In this document: positions 1-5,683 of the stretch, piece by piece
Position numbering within the stretch: position 1 is the first letter of the stretch
Layout of the letters: each line of letters opens with the position of its first letter
Source of the DNA: Bacteroidales bacterium
GTDB lineage: Bacteria; Bacteroidota; Bacteroidia; Bacteroidales; JAADGE01
DNA length: 5,683 bases
Reading direction: 5' to 3'
Assembly: GCA_029932445.1 (NCBI GenBank)
Contig: JAOZQB010000136.1
Coordinates: forward strand, 2,245 to 7,927
Notes under the pieces: model-generated
What the model saw: only the letters and a program-made list of their open reading frames with translations
The model's database searches: none
Told to the model about the DNA's origin: nothing
Position numbers and translations under genes: made by a program

Positions 1-550
1 CTTTAATATCAGCTGTACTCAAATTTGACTTGATGGTTTTGACCAAATTTTTAGCTGTAGGAACATCCGAAAAGACTGTTTCAATGGCTTTCACATAAAC
101 ATCAATTTTTTCTTTAAGTACAGTTGCTTTATTTTTGCCTTTCCCTTCCATCATTATTCGGGTAGGTGTTTCTTTATCTTTTTTGTTTTTTATAACACCG
201 CTGCCTTCTTTTAAAAAGGCTTCGTAATCTTCATCATCCGCCAAAAGCATATCCTTTTGAATCGCCGTAATTTCAGTAGTTAATTCTTTACTTAATACTT
301 TTATTTTATCCGCTTTTATTTTCCAAGGCTCGACCTTTTTTGGATTTGCTTTATATTTATTATCAAAATCACCGTATACTTGTTCATTTTTGACAGTAAT
401 CCCGCTTTCTGTTTTATGTAAACTATCATTTACCAAGACAAAAGCATTTAATATCTCTGCTGACACATTCATTGCAAGCAATGCCGTCAAAATAAGATAC
501 ATCATGTTAATCATCTTCTGCCTCGGAGATAATTGTCCGTGTCCGCTCAT
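1..550 (-). CDS. gldM: T9SS/gliding motor protein GldM/PorM (N-terminal part, cut by window edge)
   Basis: The reading frame opens at the ATG at 550-548 and stays open for 183 codons to the window edge, so the C-terminal part is missing. The protein starts MSGHGQLSPRQKMINMMYLI, the family signature: a short cytoplasmic N-terminus, then one transmembrane helix at about residues 13-30, then a periplasmic region beginning near SAEILNAF. Full GldM proteins are about 510-520 residues, and the rest forms a chain of periplasmic domains reaching toward the outer membrane. GldM is the inner-membrane partner of GldL, with which it forms the proton-driven motor of the T9SS. Arg10, just before the helix, corresponds to the conserved arginine that pairs with the GldL membrane glutamate. 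The gene starts 60 bp after the gldL stop, on the same strand, with no clear Shine-Dalgarno sequence. Family identity is near certain. Everything after residue 183 is unseen. Confidence 0.96.
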   Translation of the reverse strand, partial: MSGHGQLSPRQKMINMMYLILTALLAMNVSAEILNAFVLVNDSLHKTESGITVKNEQVYGDFDNKYKANPKKVEPWKIKADKIKVLSKELTTEITAIQKDMLLADDEDYEAFLKEGSGVIKNKKDKETPTRIMMEGKGKNKATVLKEKIDVYVKAIETVFSDVPTAKNLVKTIKSNLSTADIK

Positions 551-610
551 AATCTGTATGTTTTAAAATTAAACAATAAATTAAATTTCCAATAATAATA
601 AATAATGAAA

Positions 611-1492
611 TTAATCCATATTTATATTCATGGCACTCAGCATATTTCCGTATACAGTATTAAGAGCTTCCAATTTTTGTCCTAATTTCGTAATTTCTGT
701 ATTGTACTTTTTAGAATTTTCTACAGAACCTTGAAGGTCGGTCATCATTTGTTCTAAATCAGTTTCATTTAATTGCAATTCAAATATGGCATTTAAAGCA
801 GATAAATTTTTATTTAAACTGCTGATATGCGTGTTATATTCTGAATTTCCTTCTTTCAATGATGAAAAGTCCAATTCCATTGAATTTGTCAATCGTTGAT
901 AGGCATCAGCAAATTCTTCTCCGCCTTTTGAAACTTTTTGAGATACTCCGTTAAAAGCATCCGACAAACCTTCCGTAGAATAATTAACGGATTCTGCAGA
1001 TTTGCTGTAAGTATCAGCTAAATTAGAAACGGCAGATGCTGCATTTTTCATATTATCCGTAAATTCGTTTGTTGCAACTCCGGCATCTGCAACTTCAGCC
1101 ATTTGTGCAACTTGGGTATTTAATTTATCAATTCCCGTACCGAATTTTTCGAATAAATTTGTATCGCCGGCTTGTTCAATCATATTATTGAATTTAGTCA
1201 TGGCATCCGTTGTAGAAGGCAGTGTTTCCTTCTCTCCCATTACATCAATAGTACCGTCTAAACCTGCTAATTGAGGATAAACTAATGTCCAATCCAATTC
1301 TTCATGCAAGGGTTCAAATGCCGAGAAAAAGAAAATAATTGCTTCCGTTACCAAACCAATGGTAAGCATTTGATTTGCAAAGGGCCAGTGCGTTAATTTA
1401 AACAAAGCACCGATTAATACAACTGATGCACCCCATCCGTATAAGTACTTCATAAGCACTTTAAACTTGTGACTTTCTGTGAAATTAGCCAT
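611..1492 (-). CDS. gldL: T9SS/gliding motor protein GldL/PorL
   Basis: This is the inner-membrane half of the GldLM rotary motor that uses the proton gradient to power T9SS export and gliding. The 293 residues begin with two transmembrane helices at about 16-34 and 41-59, joined by the short HWPF loop. Next come the conserved stretch AFEPLHEELDWTLVYPQLAG (58-77) and a long cytoplasmic region. Aligned from memory to F. johnsoniae GldL, the functional residues are kept: Tyr18, Lys32, His35, the membrane glutamate Glu50 (within GLVTEA) and Glu60. The length is nearer PorL (about 309) than F. johnsoniae GldL (about 215), the extra length lying in a Ser/Ala/Asn-rich helical tail. That tail holds a duplicated module (217-237 and 261-281) and ends in a VYGNML-type motif. 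The start at 1492 puts helix 1 at the usual distance from the N-terminus. An inverted repeat lies between it and gldK. Confidence 0.97.
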   Translation of the reverse strand: MANFTESHKFKVLMKYLYGWGASVVLIGALFKLTHWPFANQMLTIGLVTEAIIFFFSAFEPLHEELDWTLVYPQLAGLDGTIDVMGEKETLPSTTDAMTKFNNMIEQAGDTNLFEKFGTGIDKLNTQVAQMAEVADAGVATNEFTDNMKNAASAVSNLADTYSKSAESVNYSTEGLSDAFNGVSQKVSKGGEEFADAYQRLTNSMELDFSSLKEGNSEYNTHISSLNKNLSALNAIFELQLNETDLEQMMTDLQGSVENSKKYNTEITKLGQKLEALNTVYGNMLSAMNINMD

Positions 1493-1616
1493 AATATAAA
1501 ATTTTAGAATTAATAATTGGTTTTAAAAATTTCGGTTAAAGTTAAAAATTATTAAATTTAAAACAAAATTTATTACATGATAATAGTATTTTTATTTCTT
1601 AAGTATTGTTTTTAAC

Positions 1617-1655
1617 TTATAAGGTATTCATGTTTAAATCATGAATACCTTATAA
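1617..1655. repeat. Perfect 16-bp inverted repeat (hairpin) between gldK and gldL
   Basis: Bases 1617-1632 and 1640-1655 are exact reverse complements, separated by a 7-base AT-only loop (1633-1639). In RNA a G-U pair could extend the stem to 17. The stem has four G-C pairs and spans the only sizeable gap in the porP-gldM gene series (1493-1687, 195 bp). In the direction of transcription it lies 32 bases past the gldK stop and 124 bases before the gldL start. Neither strand has a T-run straight after the stem, so a classical intrinsic terminator is unlikely. Possible roles are protecting the 3' end of the porP-gldK message, partial attenuation before gldL-gldM, or a DNA dyad bound by a regulator. 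The symmetry is directly visible; the role is inference. Confidence 0.8.
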
Positions 1656-1687
1656 AACACTATATCAAAATTTAATAAAATACATTT

Positions 1688-3103
1688 TTAAAAATTATTT
1701 GCATCCCATGCAAATTCGTCATTTCCCATATAAGAACGGACACATCTGAAGCCGATATATGATTTTGCCGAATCTTGATATTCATAATCACGTGCACCTA
1801 CTTGTAAATAATAAGCTACATCTTTCCATGAACCGCCTCTGATAACTTTACGTTTTAATGCCGGAGGATCTTCTGCTCTGGCATTGTATCTGTAATCAGG
1901 ATTTAAATCGTGTGTATAACTGTAAGCGGATTCATCATATGCATTACTTGTCCATTCGGAAACATTTCCGGCCATATCATATAAGTGATATTCGTTCGGG
2001 GCAAATTTTTTCACGGCTAAAGTTCTGTTCGCACCGTCATCTCCGTATCGTCCTCTTAAGGGTTTAAAATTAGCAATGAAACATCCGTGAACGTTACGAG
2101 TATAAATACCGCCCCAAGGATACATGGATAAATCCAGACCGCCTCTGGCTGCATATTCCCATTCTGCTTCCGAAGGTAATCGATAATCTTGAAAAACCGG
2201 TTCTCCTTGAGATTGTTGATAATTTCGCATTAAATCCGTGCGCCAAATTGCAAAAGCATTTGCTTGATTCCAATTAACACCCACAACAGGATAATTATTA
2301 TAAGCAGCATGCCAAAAATATCTCCTTGCAAAAGGTTCATTATAAGAATAGGTATAATCTCTCATCCAAACTAAAGTATCCGGATAAACATTAATTTTTC
2401 CGTGCATAATAAATGCTGAACGATCTTTAACAGGAATTGTTTCTCCCTTGCTGTTTACAACCGTTCCTTTATATTCACCTCCTGTAAAATCTTCATTATA
2501 ATAATATTGGTTACTTCTTTTTGCAGCTTGTTTTAAATCAATCCATTCATAACTGAAAATAAGTTTTCTGGAATCAATTTCTTTTTGTTTATAAAATCTT
2601 TCATGCATCGGAAGATATAGTTCGCTTAAAGCGGTTTGAAAATCTTCATCCGGCCTGTTCCAATCCAAATCAATATCCCAATTTAAAAGACATGTTTCCG
2701 GATCATCATGATCGTAATCCGGATTTGTTGCAGCCATTTTTTCTTCATCTATTTCTTTTTTGAATTCTTCAAAATCTGCAGCAACTAATAATCTTTTTGC
2801 AATTGAATCTCTTACCCAATAAACAAATTGTTTATATTCACTGTTGGTAATTTCAGTTTCATCCATCCAAAAAGGATCTATCGAAACTGTTTTTGCTTGT
2901 TGTGTATTTGCAAAGCTAATATCTTGGTCATTTAAGCCCATATTAAAACTTCCTTGCGGAACAAAAATCATCCCGTAGGGATTTGGCTCGAACCAATCTC
3001 CGGCGTCACCGACACCGACTAACTCACCTTGCGAACCTTTATCTCCGCAACTTCCCAAAACCAATGCTGATAAAATAAATGATAAAAAAATCAATTTTTT
3101 CAT
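1688..3103 (-). CDS. gldK: T9SS/gliding lipoprotein GldK/PorK (FGE-sulfatase fold)
   Basis: GldK/PorK is an outer-membrane lipoprotein that forms, with GldN/PorN, the large periplasmic ring above the GldLM motor. The 471 residues start with a lipoprotein signal: hydrophobic residues 4-16 and lipobox LGSC ending at Cys19. The rest is a formylglycine-generating-enzyme (FGE/SUMF1) fold: MIFVPQGSFNMG (45-56), MDETEITNSEY (80-90), YPVVGVNWNQANAFAIWR (271-288), YRLPSEAEWEYAARGG (307-322), LYDMAGNVSEW (374-384), VIRGGSW (420-426) and GFRCVR (451-456). A roughly 170-residue acidic, aromatic insert (about 96-268) splits the fold, as I recall for GldK proteins. The two copper-binding cysteines of true FGE are absent: their positions after RGGSW hold Asp428 and about Leu433. 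The role is therefore structural rather than catalytic. The length matches the family (about 465-490). It begins 34 bp after porP, with only a weak AGG before the start codon. Confidence 0.97.
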   Translation of the reverse strand: MKKLIFLSFILSALVLGSCGDKGSQGELVGVGDAGDWFEPNPYGMIFVPQGSFNMGLNDQDISFANTQQAKTVSIDPFWMDETEITNSEYKQFVYWVRDSIAKRLLVAADFEEFKKEIDEEKMAATNPDYDHDDPETCLLNWDIDLDWNRPDEDFQTALSELYLPMHERFYKQKEIDSRKLIFSYEWIDLKQAAKRSNQYYYNEDFTGGEYKGTVVNSKGETIPVKDRSAFIMHGKINVYPDTLVWMRDYTYSYNEPFARRYFWHAAYNNYPVVGVNWNQANAFAIWRTDLMRNYQQSQGEPVFQDYRLPSEAEWEYAARGGLDLSMYPWGGIYTRNVHGCFIANFKPLRGRYGDDGANRTLAVKKFAPNEYHLYDMAGNVSEWTSNAYDESAYSYTHDLNPDYRYNARAEDPPALKRKVIRGGSWKDVAYYLQVGARDYEYQDSAKSYIGFRCVRSYMGNDEFAWDANNF

Positions 3104-3137
3104 GATACCTGTGTTATTTTAATTAAGTATTTTTATT

Positions 3138-4070
3138 CTATAAATAAAGTATGCTTTTGTATTTATAATTTGTATTTGCTCCCCAAAAGTCGAAACAATA
3201 TCCGACAAAAACCTCATGACTTCCTTTACTCACCGAAAACATTCTTGTTAACGGTACTTCATAGGCATATCCGACTTTTAAACCGTTGGGCAAATGTACG
3301 CCCACCATCGGGATAAACGATTCTCTGTTTCTGTATGAAACGCCGACAGAGAATTTTTTATTGTATAATGCCGTCAGATTTACACTGCTCTGCATTTTTG
3401 TTCCGTCAAACTTTACAAAAACAGACGGTTGTAATTCAATCGGGCTGTTCATTAACCTGAAATTATAACCGGCTGTTGCGAAATAATGAGGACGCAAAAA
3501 TGATGCCGTGTCTGTTTTCAAATAATTAACATTCGGCCGATTAATATGCGAAACCGATGCTCCCGCATAAAACCGTTTTCCGACTTTATAAAAAACGCCG
3601 AAACCTATATCAAGAACTATTTTTCTTACCTGCCCCTGTGTTAAAAACGGATCTGCTTCAGTTTCAGGCGGCTTCCATTCACCATTTAAATCTTTATTAA
3701 TCATTCCGACTTCCGCACCAATCCCTAATGTTCCGAGACCGATTTTTTTATGAAACGAGAATGCTGCTTTGGCCTGAAAATTCTTTTCAAATTCAAATCT
3801 GTCGTCAACAATTGAGAGACCTATTCCTCCTTTATAACCGAATAACTTTATTCCGGAATGAATTCCTGCTAAAGTTGTTACCGGTGCTCCTTCAAATCCG
3901 ACCCATTGCTGTCTGCTTATGGCAGAAGCACAAATCCCTTCTGTCATTCCCGCAAATGCCGGATTTGTAAACAACAAATTATCAGCATTTTGAGCAAACT
4001 GCGGGTCTTGCTGAGAAAATATTTCTATCGATAATAAAGAAAACAATATGTATAGAGATATTTTCCTCAT
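3138..4070 (-). CDS. porP: PorP/SprF-family T9SS outer-membrane protein
   Basis: This 310-residue protein has a Sec signal peptide (about 1-19, MRK then a hydrophobic core ending IFS). The mature N-terminus carries the PorP/SprF hallmarks: QQDPQFAQ (20-27), TNPAFAGMTEG (35-45) and RQQWVGFEGAP (53-63). Later signatures are the GVFYKVGKRFYAGASVSHINRP strand pair (158-179), KVGYAYE (265-271) and GSHEVFVGYCFDF (283-295). The end, KSILYL, resembles the SPRFL-type C-terminus common in the family. The alternating pattern fits an outer-membrane beta barrel of about 14 strands. Family members are linked to T9SS export or surface attachment of particular cargo, such as SprF with the adhesin SprB, or to core secretion, such as P. 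gingivalis PorP. Bacteroidota genomes often carry many paralogs, but placement directly before gldK supports the core porP assignment. The stop is a TAG, 34 bp before gldK, so co-transcription is likely. Confidence 0.94.
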   Translation of the reverse strand: MRKISLYILFSLLSIEIFSQQDPQFAQNADNLLFTNPAFAGMTEGICASAISRQQWVGFEGAPVTTLAGIHSGIKLFGYKGGIGLSIVDDRFEFEKNFQAKAAFSFHKKIGLGTLGIGAEVGMINKDLNGEWKPPETEADPFLTQGQVRKIVLDIGFGVFYKVGKRFYAGASVSHINRPNVNYLKTDTASFLRPHYFATAGYNFRLMNSPIELQPSVFVKFDGTKMQSSVNLTALYNKKFSVGVSYRNRESFIPMVGVHLPNGLKVGYAYEVPLTRMFSVSKGSHEVFVGYCFDFWGANTNYKYKSILYL

Positions 4071-4077
4071 GTAAATA

Positions 4078-4111
4078 CAAATTAAATAATTTTTTTTGTA
4101 ATAAACTCAAA
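4078..4111 (-). promoter_or_regulatory. Possible Bacteroidota-type promoter for porP-gldKLM
   Basis: On the minus strand a TTTG (4111-4108) is followed after 22 bases by TTAATTTG (4085-4078), close to the flavobacterial consensus of TTG, 17-23 bases, then TAnnTTTG. The second base of the -7 element differs from consensus. Transcription would begin only a few bases before the porP ATG (4070-4068), giving an almost leaderless message. The upstream element lies in a 12-bp perfect palindrome (4107-4118, TCAAAATTTTGA). The sequence is very AT-rich, so a chance match is quite possible. Confidence 0.28.
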
Positions 4112-4211
4112 ATTTTGATTAAAATTATGTAAAGTGAAAATAATTTTTCCTTTATAAAATTAAATTTATCTGTATATTAGTGCATTATAATAAAATATAA
4201 AGTTACGATAA

Positions 4212-5378
4212 TTAATTTAATTTTTGAAAAAATTTCCACCAACGTTCAGGAATTTCATTATTTCCGGCTTTAATATAATCGTCTTTTGTGCAAGAAAGCA
4301 AATAAACTTTCTCTTTACTTTTTATATGATAAGGGACTTCAACCCACCATCGATTTGTTTTCGGACTTTTATAAAACACCAGTTTATCAGAGACGTTTTC
4401 AACATTTACAAAATACTGTTTATATTTTTTAATAATCGTTTCATCAAGTTCATTTTTCCTTTTATAAAAAGATTCAATAAAATGCCAAATAATTTGAGCA
4501 CCCAATGCGGATGTTTGATTTCTGTTATCGAATTCGGGGTTAATTTCAAACAATCCGAAAGCCGAAACTTGATCGCTTAATCCGGCATATTTTGCCATTT
4601 GACACATCTCTTCTCCGTAGAATCCGTGAACTGAAGGATTAATATACCCCGGAGCATCCGTCATTTTAATACTTCCTGCATTTACGGCAACAAAATCCGC
4701 ATCTCTTATAAACGGTTCGTTCCCGAATAAATCAGTTCTTGCAATTCCCAGTCTGACAGCTTCATACTCCGTTTTTATCAAATTTATTTCTTCGGGTGAA
4801 TTATAATATGTTTGAAAACCGATGTTGGTATATGAGAAGATTTTTTTATTTTTATTTAAAATATGTGACAAATAATTTTCGGGACTGATTAAATCAGGAT
4901 TTGTACTTAAATTAAAAACGGAATCAATAACACACAAATTAAATCGTTTTTTTCCTTTTTCGTAAGCATTACAAATTGCTGCGGTTAAATCTTTGCTTCC
5001 GCCCAGAATGATAACAGCAGTTTCATTTTTAAAGCATTCATAAACAACTTCTGCTAAAGCAAAATAGGTATCATTAATATTTTTACCTTGTTTTAAATTC
5101 CCGAAATCGACAATATTAACTTTTGAAGGGGTGTATAATTTATATAATTCTTTTCGAATTTCATCGGGAGCATGCGAGCATCCTTTATTTTCCGAGTTTC
5201 TGTCCTCCGGCACACCGATTATTGCAATTTCTGCCGAATCAAAAAACGTTGTATCGGAATACTCATTAAAAAATACAATTTGAGAATATAATAAATCATC
5301 TTTATTATGTACCAACGGTAATTTTATACTATTTTTATCAAAAGGAGTAAAATAATCTTTTATATCAAGTCCCGACAT
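4212..5378 (-). CDS. Arginase/formimidoylglutamase-fold protein, probable pseudoenzyme
   Basis: The 388-residue protein shows the ureohydrolase (arginase/agmatinase/formimidoylglutamase) layout: IAIIGVPEDRNSENKGCSHA with PDEIR following (51-75), the strand AVIILGGSKD (121-130), VIDSVFN (150-156), DFVAVNAGSIKMTDAPG (228-244), HGFYGEEMCQMAKYAGLSDQ (251-270) and EINPEFDNRNQTSALGAQ (278-295). The metal site is nearly gone. The His of GGxH is Lys129, DxHxD is Asp152-Val154-Asn156, and the two Asp of SxDxD are Asn233 and Gly235, leaving one of six ligands. Hydrolysis of formimidoylglutamate or arginine is therefore unlikely, although similar proteins are often named formimidoylglutamase. An extra C-terminal part (about 310-388), with FYKSPKTNRWWVEVPYH (335-351) and PERWWKF (377-383), lies beyond the enzyme fold. 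The ATG directly follows the topA stop, suggesting translational coupling, and porP starts 141 bp downstream. The fold is well supported; the function is unknown, but the context suggests a T9SS-linked role. Confidence 0.85.
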   Translation of the reverse strand: MSGLDIKDYFTPFDKNSIKLPLVHNKDDLLYSQIVFFNEYSDTTFFDSAEIAIIGVPEDRNSENKGCSHAPDEIRKELYKLYTPSKVNIVDFGNLKQGKNINDTYFALAEVVYECFKNETAVIILGGSKDLTAAICNAYEKGKKRFNLCVIDSVFNLSTNPDLISPENYLSHILNKNKKIFSYTNIGFQTYYNSPEEINLIKTEYEAVRLGIARTDLFGNEPFIRDADFVAVNAGSIKMTDAPGYINPSVHGFYGEEMCQMAKYAGLSDQVSAFGLFEINPEFDNRNQTSALGAQIIWHFIESFYKRKNELDETIIKKYKQYFVNVENVSDKLVFYKSPKTNRWWVEVPYHIKSKEKVYLLSCTKDDYIKAGNNEIPERWWKFFQKLN

Positions 5379-5683
5379 TTATTTTTTTGGTTTACGAGTT
5401 GGTTTCTTTTTTTTAGTTTTATCTTTTGTTCCGAATTCTTTTTCTATAATTTTAAGACATTCTTCGTAAGTTAAATTTTCCGGTTTAATTTTAGGAGATA
5501 ATCGAATGTATTTTTTATTTGTAAAAATACACGGTTTCCCCCACCTGTCTTTTATAACTTTAATCGTATCATCATCTTCGAATTCCTTAATCAAACGTTT
5601 TTTATCTTTATCCCGTTTTTCAAGAATCAGTTCTTCGGCACGTTCGATTGTAATTGTCAGAGGATCATCCGTTTTCTTTAACG
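5379..5683 (-). CDS. topA: DNA topoisomerase I, C-terminal end (cut by window edge)
   Basis: The frame is open from the window edge to the TAA at 5381-5379, giving 100 complete codons of the C-terminus. The strand-passage and Toprim domains lie outside. What remains matches the last C-terminal repeats of Bacteroidota TopA: DPLTITIERAEELILEKR, then KRLIKEFEDDDTIKVIKDRW, then YIRLSPKIKPENLTYEECLK, and a Lys-rich tail ending TRKPKK. The usual GRWGPYI of the repeat reads DRWGKPCI here, so the last repeat is degenerate. TopA relaxes negative supercoils, and in this group the tail repeats probably contribute DNA binding. A TTG at 5594 could be misread as the start of a 71-residue gene, but the frame continues unbroken upstream with family-like sequence, so this is one truncated gene. 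Its stop touches the start of the arginase-like gene. Confidence 0.88.
   Translation of the reverse strand, partial: LKKTDDPLTITIERAEELILEKRDKDKKRLIKEFEDDDTIKVIKDRWGKPCIFTNKKYIRLSPKIKPENLTYEECLKIIEKEFGTKDKTKKKKPTRKPKK

Noticed and set aside
551..610. Regulatory element between gldL and gldM
   Set aside because: The 60 bp are almost pure A/T with no dyad, promoter match or small frame that stands out.
1617..1655. The gldK-gldL hairpin as an intrinsic terminator
   Set aside because: The stem is AT-rich and followed by mixed sequence on both strands rather than a T-run. I report it as an inverted repeat of unknown role.
1493..1687. Internal promoter before gldL based on TAAATTTTG-like strings on the minus strand
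   Set aside because: The element has three rather than two bases between TA and TTTG, and there is no well-spaced TTG upstream. In DNA this AT-rich it is expected by chance.
1858..2067. Plus-strand open frame of 69 codons opposite gldK
   Set aside because: It lies wholly inside the strongly supported gldK gene and its translation has no recognisable family features. It is a shadow frame.
3286..3970. Two plus-strand open frames opposite porP (3286-3468 and 3728-3970)
   Set aside because: Both lie within porP, whose family motifs fix the coding strand. The plus-strand products are Leu/Phe/Arg-rich antisense reads.
4224..4580. Plus-strand open frame of 118 codons opposite the arginase-like gene
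   Set aside because: Its Phe/Ile-rich translation is typical of antisense reading of Lys/Asn/Glu-rich coding DNA, and the minus-strand protein has clear family landmarks.
5379..5594. A separate 71-residue gene starting at TTG 5594
   Set aside because: The same frame continues upstream to the window edge without a stop and reads as TopA-type sequence, so it is the tail of topA rather than a small gene.

Overview
This is an AT-rich window (about two-thirds A+T by eye) from a Bacteroidota genome. It carries the core of a type IX secretion system (T9SS) / gliding-motility locus. All six recognised genes lie on the minus strand, so transcription runs from the high-coordinate end to the low-coordinate end. 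The organism call rests on the T9SS genes themselves, a Bacteroidota-type TopA C-terminus, weak or absent Shine-Dalgarno sequences before the starts, and Bacteroidota-style promoter elements. The locus combines a porP-porK-porL-porM order, as in Porphyromonas, with an upstream topA and arginase-like pair that I recall from flavobacterial gldK loci. I cannot name the genus.

In transcription order: (1) the last 100 codons of DNA topoisomerase I (topA), cut by the window edge at 5683. (2) A 388-residue arginase/formimidoylglutamase-fold protein whose ATG directly abuts the topA stop codon. Five of the six expected Mn-binding residues are replaced, so it is probably a pseudoenzyme. (3) After a 141-bp gap with a possible promoter, a PorP/SprF-family outer-membrane protein. 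(4) 34 bp further on, the lipoprotein GldK/PorK. (5) After a 195-bp gap holding a perfect 16-bp inverted repeat, the inner-membrane motor protein GldL/PorL. (6) After 60 bp, the first 183 codons of GldM/PorM, cut by the window edge at position 1. gldN/porN would be expected next, outside the window.

Together the porP-gldKLM genes encode a periplasm-spanning machine. GldL and GldM form the proton-driven rotary motor in the inner membrane, and the periplasmic part of GldM reaches toward the outer-membrane-associated GldK/GldN ring. PorP/SprF proteins are outer-membrane components linked to export or anchoring of T9SS cargo. The charged residues central to the motor are present (GldL Glu50 and GldM Arg10), so the system looks functional. 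The least explained parts are the arginase-like protein, the inverted repeat between gldK and gldL, and a duplicated module in the GldL cytoplasmic tail. No gene-free stretch exceeds 195 bp, and I see no RNA gene, mobile element or CRISPR array.
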